NCBI GenBank assembly: GCA_016858145.1
Contig: JAEHOE010000175.1
Location: 124,001-188,000 of the forward strand
DNA length: 64,000 bases
Direction: 5' to 3'
Source: Edaphochlamys debaryana
Taxonomy: Eukaryota > Chlorophyta > Chlorophyceae > Chlamydomonadales
Position 1 is the stretch's first letter, and every line of letters starts with the position of its first letter. Both the position numbers and the translations under genes were made by a program. This document shows positions 10,106 to 21,300 of this stretch, piece by piece. The notes under the pieces are model-generated. The model worked only from the letters and a program-made list of their open reading frames with translations. It had not been told where the DNA came from and did not search any database.

Positions 10106-12508
10106 TTAGGCGGCCACGACGTCCTTCTTCAGGATGCGCTCGTAGACCTCGCGCACCTTCAGGCCGCAGATGGTCTGGAACAGGCCGGTGCCGTTGTTCG
10201 AGCCGGGAAAGCCCGAGTTCTTCAGCATCTGCTGCGTGATCTCGCCGTAGAACTTGGCGCTGGTGTTGGAGAGGTGCGACTCCACGTAGATGAGCTCCTC
10301 CAGCTTGTCGAACTGGCCGTCCATCTCCAGGACCGACACCTCCTGGCCGTACCAGGTGTCCGGGCCGTAGAACATCTTGATGCCTGAAGGTCAAGTGGGA
10401 AAGGAGGGAGGCTTAGCAAACAGGAACGGATGTGCGGAAGGTGAGGTGCACAGGACCGAGGATAAGTGCGTGCCCATCAGCAACCTGGCTGAGAAAGTTG
10501 TGCTCCTGTCAGCCGCAATTCGAAGAAGGCGCTCACCCGGGAACGAGCAGGTGAGCTTGCGGCCGCAGGGGATCCAGCTGATGGTCGAGCCCTCGTCGAA
10601 CAGGTAGACGGGGTCGAACATCTTGGAGCCCTCCTTCATGATCAGGCGCACGCGCAGGTACTGGCCCTTGTCGTCGGGGACCAGCTGGGTGGGCAGCACC
10701 TGAGGGGAGGGAAGGCGCACATTTACACAGGTGTCAAGTCTGGCCAGAGAGTCGTGCTATGGACAGCCAAGGAGACCAGAAGCGCAACCGACGCAAAGGG
10801 CCCGGCCCTCCCTTTTGGCCCAGCAAAAACCCACCTGGATGATCATGTCGGCGTCCTTCTTCTGGGGGTCAATGTAGGCATCGAAGTCGGGCTTGCGGGC
10901 CTCAATCGACGCCTTGATCGACTCCAGGGAGTGGCCGCGCTCGGCCATGTCGCGCTGGATCTTCCAGGCGAACTTGATGTCGTCGGAGATGTCCAGGTAG
11001 ATCTTGAAGTCCAGCAGCTCCGACACGCGCTTGTCGTAGAAGGGGTGCAGGCCCTCAATCACCAGGATCTGAGGAGAGGAGAGAGTTCAAGGGGGACGGG
11101 GCAGGGTTAGCGTCGAGCACCTGCGCCGCTGGCGTGGACTTGCGGTATTTCCGGTAGCTGGCCGCCCCTAGCTGGCCCTCCCGCCCGCCTGCCGCGGCCG
11201 CGCTCCCCCCACGCTGATGTAAGAGGGGCCCCCCACGGCGCCGCTGCACTTGCCGGGGGGGACTCGATCTTCTCCGGGGCGTCCAGGAGGCCGGTCACGT
11301 GGTTGTAGATGGGCTTGTCCACCGGCTTGCCCTCCTTCAGGGCCTTGACCTGGTTGTACATCAGGTCAAAGTTCTGGGCCTCGGGCGCCAGGGCGGTAAC
11401 ACCCGCGACCTTGCGGCCGTTGCGGTCCAGGCAGTGGTAGTCGTCCAGGCAGATCACGGTGGTCATGTCGCTGATCAGCGTGTTCGAGTCGGGGTTGCCG
11501 CCTGAGAGGTGAGGAGGCGTGAGGTGGAGCGGGGGCAAGTGGGTCGCGGAACAGGAGACACGCCGCGTGGGAACGGGTGCTGGGGGGTGCGGGCCGGGGT
11601 GCGGGCTGGCCCCAGAGACCCTGTCGCTCTTAGCGCCTCCCGGCGCAGGCCGAGCTCCCGGTCCTCCCCATTCCGAAGGCAAACTCAAAGCACAACGGTG
11701 GCTTTGCAAGCTGTGCGCCGAAAAGCGCGGCGCAAGGCTGTCGCCGTTAGAACGCGATGCCAGCCGCTGGTTGGGCGAAGTCCTCCGCTGAGCGCCGCTT
11801 AAGAGTCCGTCATATATGCTGGCTTTAGAAGTACCGGGCCCAGAAGCTGGAGCGCTTAAAGCGGCTGAGCGCGAGTCCATGGTCGCTCACCAGCCGGGGG
11901 CTTGGGCACACCGCCGAAGATGCTGGTCATGCGGCGCATGAAGGTGGACTTGCCGCAGCCTGCGTGGGTAGAGTGATTTGGGCGTCAGCGAGGGAGCGGC
12001 AAACAAGATAAGTCGCTCCCGAGTCCCGAGCGCTCCTCGACGCACCGGAGTCGGCAGCCAGACCGATGACCACGGTCTTGTCCTTAGCGGCCTGAACCAC
12101 CAGAGACCGGCGAGCCGCCTGGAGGGGGGAGCGGGGGAACGCGCAGCTTCAGCAAGCAGCTCATCGCTCGGCGAGCACTCCCCGCGTGCAGAAGCGCGCC
12201 CGTGTCCGCGGCTTCATGAACTTGCCCCATATCCACAATGAACCCTTTTGGAGCGAGCGCCATCCTTTGTCGGGAAGCCCACTCGCGACCCACCGCCCGA
12301 GGCTTACCCGGTTGGCGGACACGCGGCTCTGGGCCGTAGCCCTGCGCGCATTATGTTAAGAGGAAGAAGTCAGCGCTGATGTTGGACTCTAGAACAGCTG
12401 GGCCTATCACAAGAGGAATAAGTGCTCCGATCTTGCGCATTTCGGCAAGTCGGCTCGTCGCACGCGGTGCAACGCCCACCTGGGGGCAGGGGCGCGCATG
12501 GTCTGCAT
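10106..12508 (-). CDS. PRK: phosphoribulokinase, chloroplast precursor
   Basis: Phosphorylates ribulose 5-phosphate to ribulose 1,5-bisphosphate in the Calvin cycle, in the chloroplast stroma. Eight exons in transcript order: 12508-12480, 12341-12308, 12118-12046, 11959-11891, 11501-11254, 11068-10835, 10699-10537, 10383-10106; all in frame, 375 residues. Residues 1 to about 31 (MQTMRAPAPRATAQSRV...) are a short transit peptide. The P-loop is GLAADSGCGKST (about 40-51). The light-regulated cysteine pair is C47 in the P-loop and C86 in TTVICLDDYHC, 39 residues apart as in algal PRK. The second pair is in IPCGRKLTC. The chain ends YERILKKDVVAA. The intron after exon 5 uses a GC donor (CCG|GCAAGT). 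The first ATG is 12508; a second in-frame ATG is 12499. A thioredoxin gene lies just upstream on the same strand. Confidence 0.96.
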
Positions 12509-12879
12509 TGTGACGCTGTCTGGCTCGACGTCCGCAAACAAGAGCGGGAGTACTGGGCGAGTGGTCGCTCCTATAGCGGCCCCAGCCGCTCGGACACCCC
12601 GTACGGCAGAGGATAAGGAATTGCCAGCAGCCGAACGCTGGCTTTGACGATGTTCCGCTGCAGACGGGCTAGCCAGCCCATACTCGCGTAGATCTATGTG
12701 CCGACACCGCAACGCCTGTCACCGGCTTTTCAGAGCCGAAACCCTCCACTGCGCATCTGCCAAGTCGCTGTGCCGAGAGAACCCCCATCCCGTCGCTTGG
12801 CGGATAGGATTAGCGCCAAGCTTGAATCCTGCTGCGCGGAGCGTCATGACCGGCAGGGGCCACTCGGCGGGGGGCTGTG
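12496..12879 (-). repeat. PRK upstream region, copy A of a segmental duplication
   Basis: 384 bases covering the PRK 5' flank through the start codons (ATGCAGACCATG). About 97% identical by eye to 14726-15114 inside the thioredoxin gene, in the same orientation to both genes. A 5-base indel and about ten substitutions separate the copies. No terminal inverted repeats or target-site duplication are visible. It presumably contains the PRK promoter and 5' UTR. Both copies also keep an open frame of 68 codons (from 12712 here) upstream of the PRK ATG. Confidence 0.9.
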
Positions 12880-13556
12880 GACGGTACCCAACACTTGGCA
12901 CGCCGCGGGGCGTGGGGAGCTGGGGACGCGTGGGGGACTACCTCCGAGGTCCGGGGAAGCGTCCCCAGCGCCATCGCAGCCCTGCGGACCGTGTCGCACA
13001 CTGTCTCCATTACATAGTCGAGGGCAAGTGCAGCGGGAATGCGGGATTTAGGGCAGATGCAACGGGGTTCAAGAGGTAGCGTTAGAGCTGCTCTGCCGGG
13101 GCAGGAGCCTGGAAAGGGGGAGCGAGGGATCCCCGGGGCCTCGGCCGTCGGTGGCTGCTATTGGTGATTGATTGAACTCCCCGCACCCTTCCCTGTGCGC
13201 AATGCACCGCTGGGGGCATACGCAGTTGGGCCAAGCTCAGAAGGAAGGAAGGATCCGTCCCCGTTTGCAAGGCTTGCACCAGGGCGCTACAAGCAGCAAT
13301 ATGATTTGTGTTCTCCTCCCCAGGAGCCCCGGGCCCCGGGGGCAGTCGAGCGTGTCCCGCTACTACGACTGTCCCTTGGGCTGCTGTGCGTGGGATGGGA
13401 CCGGGGCCACGAGGCATCGGTACTGACTAAGCAATGAAGGAGCGTGCCCCATCAACGGGGCTCATCCGCCTGCCCACCATTGGAACAGGGGCTGATTGGA
13501 ATCGGGACAACTGAGTCAGGACGAGGTTCAGGACCTCAAGGGCGCATATTCTCATG
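12880..13556. other. spacer between PRK upstream region and thioredoxin 3' end
   Basis: About 680 bases. I see no credible exon; the short open frames here look random. Confidence 0.4.
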
Positions 13557-13561
13557 TTACA
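13557..13561 (-). terminator. polyadenylation signal TGTAA for the thioredoxin gene
   Basis: TTACA on the plus strand, first downstream of the thioredoxin stop; implies a 3' UTR of about 0.4 kb. Confidence 0.45.
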
Positions 13562-13955
13562 CCGTTCACCCCCAGCAACAGCAACAGGGGACTAGCGCCT
13601 GAACGTACAGCCCTTCCACACGTGCGTGCCTGCCGTTCGTTGCTTGTTGCATGCCTGCCCTGCCCCTCCACCACCCTCAGCAATGCCCCCACTCCTCTCC
13701 CGCGTCCTGTCCCGCCCATCGTGATGCCCCACAGCTGCGGAACCGGGCTGGCCACCCAGTTCCCGCTCTCTGCTGTTGGTGGTCCCCTCACCACGGCCCC
13801 TTGACAGCAGCGCCTTGACGGCCCCCCGCAGGCTGCTGACTCGTGCGTCAGCAGCCAACGAGCAGGCGTTCCGCAGGGCTCCCGCAGGTCCTTCCAGGGA
13901 CCTGGGGCCTCATAAGGGCCATGTAGGAGCCCGCAGGGAAACACTCTGCAGGCCC

Positions 13956-15771
13956 TCAAGAGGAGGGCTTGTTGCGCGCCTCAATGGCTGCCAGCATCTT
14001 GGCGCGGCGGGCCTCTGGGGACTCGTCCGAGGTCGAGGCCGCCGCAGCGCTGCCGCCCAGCTTCTGGCCGGCACCTGCGCCGCCCTTGCCCGCCACCCTG
14101 CAGCGGTCGAGAGAGCCGTGGAGGTCATAGGGTGCCAGAGGGGTTGCGCAAGCCAACAGACCGGGCCTGGCAGCGGCAAGCTGGTCCCTGACACCCCCGC
14201 TGCTAGCCAAGTGAAGGGGTGGGGGGGCAGGTGGCCAGGCAACGGACCAAGCAACCGGCCCATGCTCACGTGTTGATCAGGTGGGTGAGCTTTGCCACGT
14301 CAGCCCCCACGACCGTGTCCACCTGGCAGAGGTGAATGGAGGGTACGCGGCGGTTCATCTTCAGCAGGGCCAAGCACAGGCTCTAACGTTGCAGGGCTGG
14401 ACCGCTGTAGGACGAGCACCTGTTCACCACCTTCACTTGTCCCTAGTGCACCGCATGCCGCACGCCCAAGTGGTGGATGGGCAGCAAGCCAGGACCCCAC
14501 CACCGCCAGGCCCCACGCCGGCACCTGCCCGCGTCCCTGTGGGCCCCTCGCTCCCTTCTGCCCCCACCTGCTCGCCGTTGAAGAAGCCCACGAAGGTGGG
14601 CATGGCGCGCACTCCGCACTCCCCTGCCACGTCCTGCACGGGCGAGGGGACGGCAGCGGAGGGAGGCTTACTGCAAGGGCCCGGACTGACGGGCTGTGGA
14701 GCTGTGGGCCGCATGAAGAGGCGGTGCATGGTCTGCATTGTGACGCTGTCTGGCTCGACGTCCGCAAACAAGAGCGGGAGTACAGGGCGAGTGGTCGCTC
14801 CTATAGCGGCCCCAGCCGCTCGGACACCCCGTACGGCAGAGGATAAGGAATTGCCAGCAGCCGAACGCTGGCTTTGACGATGTTCCGCTGCAGACGGGCT
14901 AGCAAGCTGATACTCGCGTAGATCTATGTGCCGACACCGCAACGCCTGTCACCGGCTTTTCAGAGCCGAAACCCTCCACTGCGCATCTGCCAAGTCGCTG
15001 TGCCGAGAGAACCCCCATCCCGTCGCTTGGCGGTTAGCATTAGCGCCAAGCGTGTATCCTGCTGCCCGGAGCCAAGCGTCATGACCGGCAGGGGCCACTC
15101 GGCGGGGGGCTGTGCCCTGTCCTCGGCCCATTCCCCAAGGGAAGCGCACAGGCGCGTCTTCGAGGCCGGGGCCCCACTCTGGGGCCCACAGGGACCCTGA
15201 ACACTGCTGCTCAGTCGCCGGGATAGCAGCGCAAGGCTCAACCAGGCCGTGTGCCCCCCCCTCTGGACATCTCTGAGAAGACCGAGGCTGCGTCGCTGCA
15301 AGCACAAGGCCCGTGCCCTTTCCGGGCAGACTGCCGCGGCCCCCCTTTGCCCCCACCCACGTTCAGCTCATCCACGTCGACTTTGAGGAAGGCCACGGAG
15401 GGGTGCTCATCTGAGAGCTTCTCAAAGATGGGGGCCATCTTCTGGCAGGGGCCGCACCACCTGCAGGCAGGGGAGTCGGGAGGCGTGGAGTCGGGAGGGT
15501 GGGGGCCTGGTCGGGATCAGCTTTCTATATCGCAAGTTCAGGCCGAGGACTGCACGGGAGCTCAGATACAGTGCTTTAGCCAACCCAGCTCACGATGCCG
15601 TGAAGTCCACAATGGCACCTGGAAGCCGGGGCGAAAGCGTCGTCAAGGCATGGGCCCGGCTTCTCCGAGCAAGTGCACAACTCCTCACGCACCCTTTCCT
15701 CCAAAGCCCCGCGATTCCAGCATCGCCTTGTCCCATTCCTCCTTGGAGTGGATTGCCTGAACTCGGGGCAT
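13956..15771 (-). CDS. thioredoxin with C-terminal extension
   Basis: Disulfide reductase with a classic active site. Exons in transcript order: 15771-15693, 15618-15594, 15460-15361, 14633-14568, 14322-14270, 14097-13956; all junctions keep frame, 154 residues. The active site is [16 protein letters not shown] (C37, C40) and the cis-proline is in VRAMPTF (P80). The fold ends near THLINT and is followed by about 45 extra residues: a Gly/Ala/Ser linker, then a charged helix ending [18 protein letters not shown]. From ATG 15771 the protein has no transit peptide and would be h-type, cytosolic. The frame stays open upstream to ATG 15927, adding 52 basic, Ser/Thr-containing residues that could target an organelle. 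Intron 3 (15360-14634) contains the copy of the PRK upstream region. Confidence 0.9.
14726..15114 (-). repeat. copy B of the PRK upstream region inside thioredoxin intron 3
   Basis: 389 bases matching 12496-12879. Identity stops right after the second of the two PRK start codons. The open frame from the copied ATG (14738) runs through the rest of the intron into thioredoxin exon 4 (14633-14568) in the correct frame without a stop. Confidence 0.9.
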
Positions 15772-16001
15772 TCTCGAGAGAGCTGTGCGGAGCTGCGTCG
15801 CTAGTCGCCTGCCTGACGTATCTCTAGGTGCGACAGGTGTGTGCAGTCGAGAGTGTGTGGGGCAGAAGTGCTCGGGGCGCTGGCTGTCGACAATTTTGCT
15901 TCTTCGGGCCCCACTCCATTCCGACACCAGGCCAAACCCTCAGCAGCTCAGCATTTCGCGAGCTCAGAGAGACGGCACAGTTCGAGCTTAAACACTCAAC
16001 C

Positions 16002-16006
16002 TTACA
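16002..16006 (-). terminator. polyadenylation signal TGTAA for the 16.2-17.7 kb gene
   Basis: TTACA on the plus strand, about 175 bases past the stop of the minus-strand gene. The rest of 15772-16178 should be the thioredoxin 5' flank. Confidence 0.5.
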
Positions 16007-16178
16007 GCTCGTCTATGCGACTTCCCTGTATGCCCTCGCGCGCACTCGACGTGATCCATCGAGTCCACAGCCCAGCACCCCTGACGTCCACCACCGGACC
16101 TACGGACAGCAGGACCCTCGACTGGCCTGGCAGAGCCGTTCAGCTCTAGCAACCAGCAAACTGCGACCCTCCGTGGCC

Positions 16179-17740
16179 TCACCCGTCCCGCCTGCACCGC
16201 TCCCGGCTGACGGCGGACGCGGCTAGCTGCACCGCTGCACCCCCGTAAGCCCACCACCGCACCACGCCACCAATGACAGGGGGCATGAAGTAGGACGCCA
16301 GGCCCAGCAGGCACCAGGCGCCCAGGCCGCTGCCGCCCTCGCCCCAGTCCCCTGAGCTGCAGCCAGTCTGCGTGCCGCGGCTGCTGCTGCTGTCCTCTCC
16401 GCTGCTGTCTCCGCTGTACATGTGGACCGAGCCGGGCACGCCCCCAGCGCTCACTTCCGTGGCGGCGGCCGCAGCCGGCTGCTGCATCTCCTCAGTGTGT
16501 GCAGACGCAACGTCAGCTAAGATGCTGGCGGCGCCCGCCTCCAGGCGGATGGCACTGCTGCTGGCCGCAGCGCCCGACGCAGCCGCAGCGGCGCCCGACG
16601 CCGCCACCTGCGAGGGCGTCGGCACGGGTGCCGATGGCGCCGCCTCCGCCGCGGCCGCCTGGGGGCTGGGGTCTGCGAAGGCGCCGATGCGGAGCTGCCG
16701 CTGCAGCGCCAGGCGGGCGGGCCCGCTGCGGGGCTCTGTGCGGGCCGCCTCCGCCGCCACGCGCAGGCGGTGCAGGCCGCGGGCGCGGGCGCGCAGGGCG
16801 GCGGCGCGGGAGGCGGAAGCGGGAGCCTGAGGGATGCGGTGGGGCGTGGGAGTGGGGCAGGGCCGAGGCACAAGTCAAAAGGGCTCGAGCTGAACAGCAA
16901 GAACTCGAGGCAGCGGCGAGCAAAGCGGCAGGAGGCGATTGAGCAAAACTTCTCGCGGGATGCAGCTCCGCACCGCATGTCCCCTCCCTGCAATGCCCCC
17001 CCGCACACCTGACTTCCGGCCGTCCCCGCCGCCGTCCCTGCCGCCGCCGCCGCCGCGGCCTCGCACCGCTTCTCCGCCTCTGCGCAGGCCCCCGCCAGCT
17101 CCGCCATCAGCCCCGCAGCCGTGTCCATCGCCACCGCCTCCCACAGGTCCCCGCTCGCCGCCATCTCTACCGACCCGCCGCCTGCCACGCTGCTGCCACC
17201 TCCCTCGCCGCCGCCGCTGCTGCTGCCGCTGTCGCCGGTGGTCGCCTCCGCTGGGGCCGCGGCGGACGCGGCGCGGGCGGCGGCGGCCAGGCGCTCCGCT
17301 GCGTAGGGGGCCCTGGCGGCGGCCTTCTCATCGATGACGTGCAGCAGCGCCGCCAGGCGGTGGCCTGTGGCGTCGATGCGGGCAAAGAGCTGCCGCAGGG
17401 AGGCAGCGGCGGCGGCAGCAGCCGTGGAGGAAGGGGTTGCGTGGGAGCTCGGGCTTGCAGTGGCAGCGTGGCCATCGCGCTTGGGCGGCGGGGCAGGCGT
17501 GGGCGTGGGCGCGGGCACGGGCTGGGGGGTGGGTGAGGCGGCGCCGGTCTGCTCGCCCAGCAGCTGCGCGCGAGTGAGCAGCAGACTCCGACGCTGCGGC
17601 TGCCGACGAGATGGCAGGGCCGTGGAGGAGAGGCGTGCGGTAAGAGCGATTGTCGGGAGTGGGCAGCGCGGGAGTCGCAGCGCCGCGCGTGTCGGCGCCG
17701 CGCAGGCGCTCTGCGGCCGAGAGAAGGTCGTGGCGCGCAT
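16179..17740 (-). CDS. hypothetical protein with organelle-targeting N-terminus and C-terminal membrane segment
   Basis: Not recognised. Two exons, 17740-17009 and 16826-16179, joined in phase 0 by a GT-AG intron; 459 residues. The first ~65 residues (start MRATTFSRPQSACAAPTRAA) are rich in Arg, Ala and Ser and lack acid, as in plastid or mitochondrial presequences. The middle is Ala/Pro-rich with a helical stretch (SLRQLFARIDATGHRLAALL) and long poly-Ala runs. Near the C-terminus GLGAWCLLGLASYFMPPVIG is hydrophobic enough for one membrane helix, followed by a basic end. The upstream neighbour (18334) is divergent, with about 590 bases between the two starts. Confidence 0.65.
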
Positions 17741-18333
17741 GGCTGCGATGCTACGTGTAGGACGCTACAGGGCCGCGCTAGGCACTAGCTGCAAGAGCTA
17801 GTGCGCTTCGAGCTCGCCGACACCGGGGATTGGGCGCAACGTCATCGCGGCTGCCCCGGGTTTCCTCGAGGCCAGGCTGCGGCGCGGCCAGCTATCACTT
17901 GCAACGACAAAACCACGCCCGCAGCACCAGTGGCAAGAGCGCAAGATATAGCAGCGCGCGTGACGAGGCGCCTTTCCCGCGTCTGACGCGCGACCCAGAC
18001 TCACGCGAGGCCCCGCGAGGCCTTCTTGAAGTGCTGCAGGGCCCAGGCGCAACCGCAGGGCCCAGGCGCAACCGCACGCAGGTGCTGAGGTCGGGGCCCG
18101 GGAGGCGGGGCAGCCGGGAGCAGAGCCCGAGCCGGCGACCCTAGGGGCCGGGGCTTTTTATTGTTCTCCCGCTTCGCTGCTTGCGGCACTGAGCCCCGTT
18201 ATTGCCGCCCGCTTGCAGGGAGCTCATTGCAAGCACCTTGCGCACGCCGCACCACACGCCGGCGCACTTGCGGCCGGCGCAAGCGTGACGGCTGACCGGA
18301 CCTCACTCCTGCGCGTCGGCGGCGCCAGCCACA
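17741..18333. promoter_or_regulatory. divergent intergenic region (two putative promoters)
   Basis: About 590 bases between two divergently transcribed genes, so both promoters should lie here. It contains a short tandem duplication of GCAGGGCCCAGGCGCAACC at about 18036-18074. No clear TATA box. Confidence 0.4.
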
Positions 18334-21300
18334 ATGGCTCCCTCCCCCGCCTCCAGCGCGCCGCCAGAAGCCGCACAGCCACCGCCCCAAGCTCCTGCAG
18401 AGCCGCCCTCCGCAGCAGCCCTCGAGCGGCCATCCAGCGCTGACTCTGGCTCTGCGGCTACGTCCGGTCCCACCGCCTCCGTCCCCTCCACCCTCTTTCT
18501 CGGAGAGCCCGCCATTGCCCTCACAACGCTGCTGCCTCCCAGCGGCGGGTGTGGGCCGGGCGACGGCGGCGACTCTCGGGCCCGGCGGCGGGCACGGCTT
18601 GAGGGCAACGGCAGCGGCGGCGGAGACGACGACCCAGCGGGGGCAGCGGCAGCGGCGGCGGGGGTGGCAGGGCTAGGTAGTCTGCTGGGACGAGGCGGCG
18701 GCGGAGCCGACCTGGCGGCGGCGGTGCTGCTCGACCGCTTCCTCTCTGACGGCGAGCAGGCCGCCGCCGGCCTGGCGGGCCCCGACGCCGCCGCCGTCGA
18801 CCTTGCCGCTGACCCAGCGGCGGGTCTGGCTGGCCTCACAGTAGCGGTGGCCATAGCGACGGAGGCCGGGGTGGAGGTGACGCACGTGGCGGCGCGGCCC
18901 CCCTCCGATCCCGACCCCCAGGAGCCGGACCCCACAGGTCTAGGGACTGGCTTTGACCCCAGCGCGGCTGCGGCTCCTGCACGCACATCCGCTCCACTGG
19001 TGACCACAGCAGCGCCTGCGGCTGCCGCCGGCTACCGCAGCGGCAGCGGCGGCGGCAGCGGCAGTGGCGGCGGTAGCGGCGGCGGCAGCGGCGGCGGCGC
19101 GAGCGTGGAGGCTTCGCAGCTGCCGCCAGCGGGGGGCTCCAGCGACAGCAGCGGCGTCGGCTCGCTGAACCTGTCCGTAGAGCGCGTCGCGGGCAGCGAG
19201 ACGCCCCGGCTGCACGCCATGCGCTTCCCCGCGGTGCCGGTGACGACCTTGGCGCCGCCGCCGCCACCGCTGTTGACGGCAGTAGCGGAGGCGCTGCCGC
19301 CTCCGTTAGGCCCGGCGCCGCCGCTGACAGGGGTGCTGGCGGACCCGTCGTGCTTCCCTGCCCTGGTGCCTGCCGAGGCCGCAGCCGCTGGCGCCGCCGT
19401 CAGCAACGGTGACGTCGGTGGCGGCATGAACGGCAGCGGCAGCGGCGCCGTCGGGCCGGGTCTGGAGATGGAGCCAGCGCTTTCGCTGGCGTCAGGCATC
19501 TCTGCCATCGCACCGTCGGCGACGTCGGCGGAGGGCAGCGCCAGCATTCACGAGTCGGTTGCTCCCATCGGGCCTGGCGGCGCCGCCAGCGGCGAGCTCA
19601 GCGGCAGCGCCGTCGGCAGCGTCGCGACCGGCAGTGGCGTCGGCAGCCACAGCCGCGGCCGCGGCGCCGCTGACCCCCCAGCGGGAGTGCCACTCGTGGC
19701 TGAGCCCGTTGCGGCGGCGAGCAACGGCGCCGCGGGTGCAGCTCCTGCGGGCGCCTCCGCCAGTGGCGGTGGCGGTGCCGGCGGCGGCAGCCTCGGCCCC
19801 GGCGGCGAGGAGCGGGACGAGGAGGCAGAGGCGGCCATGGATGCCGTACGGCTGCGCTTCCGTGACACGTACGGCAGGGTCAGCTTCGAAGTCTCTGGCG
19901 TCATCCTGCCGCCCGCCGGCGGGGTCGCTGCCGGCGCGTCCAGCAGTCCCTTCAGCGGCGCTTCCGGGCCGCCGCCGCCCGATGTGGACGCTGCCGCCGC
20001 CGCCGCTGGCATGGGCACGCGGTTCGGCAGCATCGGCAGCACCACCTCCGCCAGCAACCTGTCGCCCTCGCCGTCGGCTGGTAGGTGTACGCTTAGTGGA
20101 CAAGTTGTGAACAATTGCTCCGGCAGGGTTCCGGGTTAGGATCCTGGTTCGCCAGCCAGCCCCGACGGCCCCTGACTGGCCTAGTCTCCTTGCCTCTCCC
20201 TCCTAAACCCGCACTACCCCCAGACATACGCCTGCCCTGCCTAACTAGATCGCCCACCCGCCGCACACTCCCCCTCAGACGCGGAGGCCGACACCGACCC
20301 CGAGTCCCACCGCCGCCGCCCCTCCGCCCCCGGCGGCGACCCGGACTTCCAGTTCCCGCCGCCCCCCGCCGCCGCCACGGCCGGGCGGGGCCGCTCGCCG
20401 CGGCGCCGCAGCCGCGCCCAGGCGGCGGAGGCGGCAGCGGCCCGAGTGTGGCGCGACGCCGACCTCCACGGCGGCACCCCCACCCTGGACTCGGGCGACG
20501 AGCGGGTGTGCCTGGCGCATGACGAGATCCTGCCGGGGCAGGACGCGGAGGCCTTCCAGAGCCTCAGGCTGCAGCTGCAGCAGCAGGTGGGCGGGAGGAG
20601 CTTGGGGCTTGGGGCTCGGGGTACTATGGGCTAAAGAAGGCGTTCATGGGCGGGGGAGCGGCGGCGCGAAGGGAGTGCCCGTGCTCGTGTAGAAGGTCCT
20701 TATGTGCCGCAACGTCTTGTACGCAGGGCATTGGGCTCGTGCACCCCGCGTACGCCCAAGATCCAGCAGCGGCGGCGGTGGCAGCTGGCGGTGGCGGCGG
20801 CGGCGGCGGTGGCAGGGTGCCGCTGCCGCCGCTGCCGCCAGCGCCGCCTCACACCCACGGCCATGCGCCGCCCTCGCGCCAACACGCCCAGACCCACGAC
20901 CACCCCAGCGCCCACCCAGAGCCACACACCCACCACTCCCACCGGCCGAGCGGGCAGGGCCCCAGCCCTCACCTCCACCCTCACCCCCACGCCCATCCGC
21001 ACGCAGCCCGGACCAACCAACGCCAGCCCCACGCCTCACACCACCCCATGCCTTCTGCGCCCCTCACCGGGCCGTCACCGGAGGCTGAGAGCGGCGTGCC
21101 CCGGGGCCGACGCTCTCCGCCCCGCCCGCCGTCGCCGCCAACCTCGCCCCAGTCTGACCGGGAGCTGCCGACGGGGGATGCGGCCACCATCCGCCGCCGC
21201 AACTCGCCGCCGCTCCGCGGCAGAGACAGCGGCGGCCTGACGGCGCCGCCAGTGCCGCCGGCAGACGTGTCGTACAGGGGCTCGATCCACCCGGCCATGG

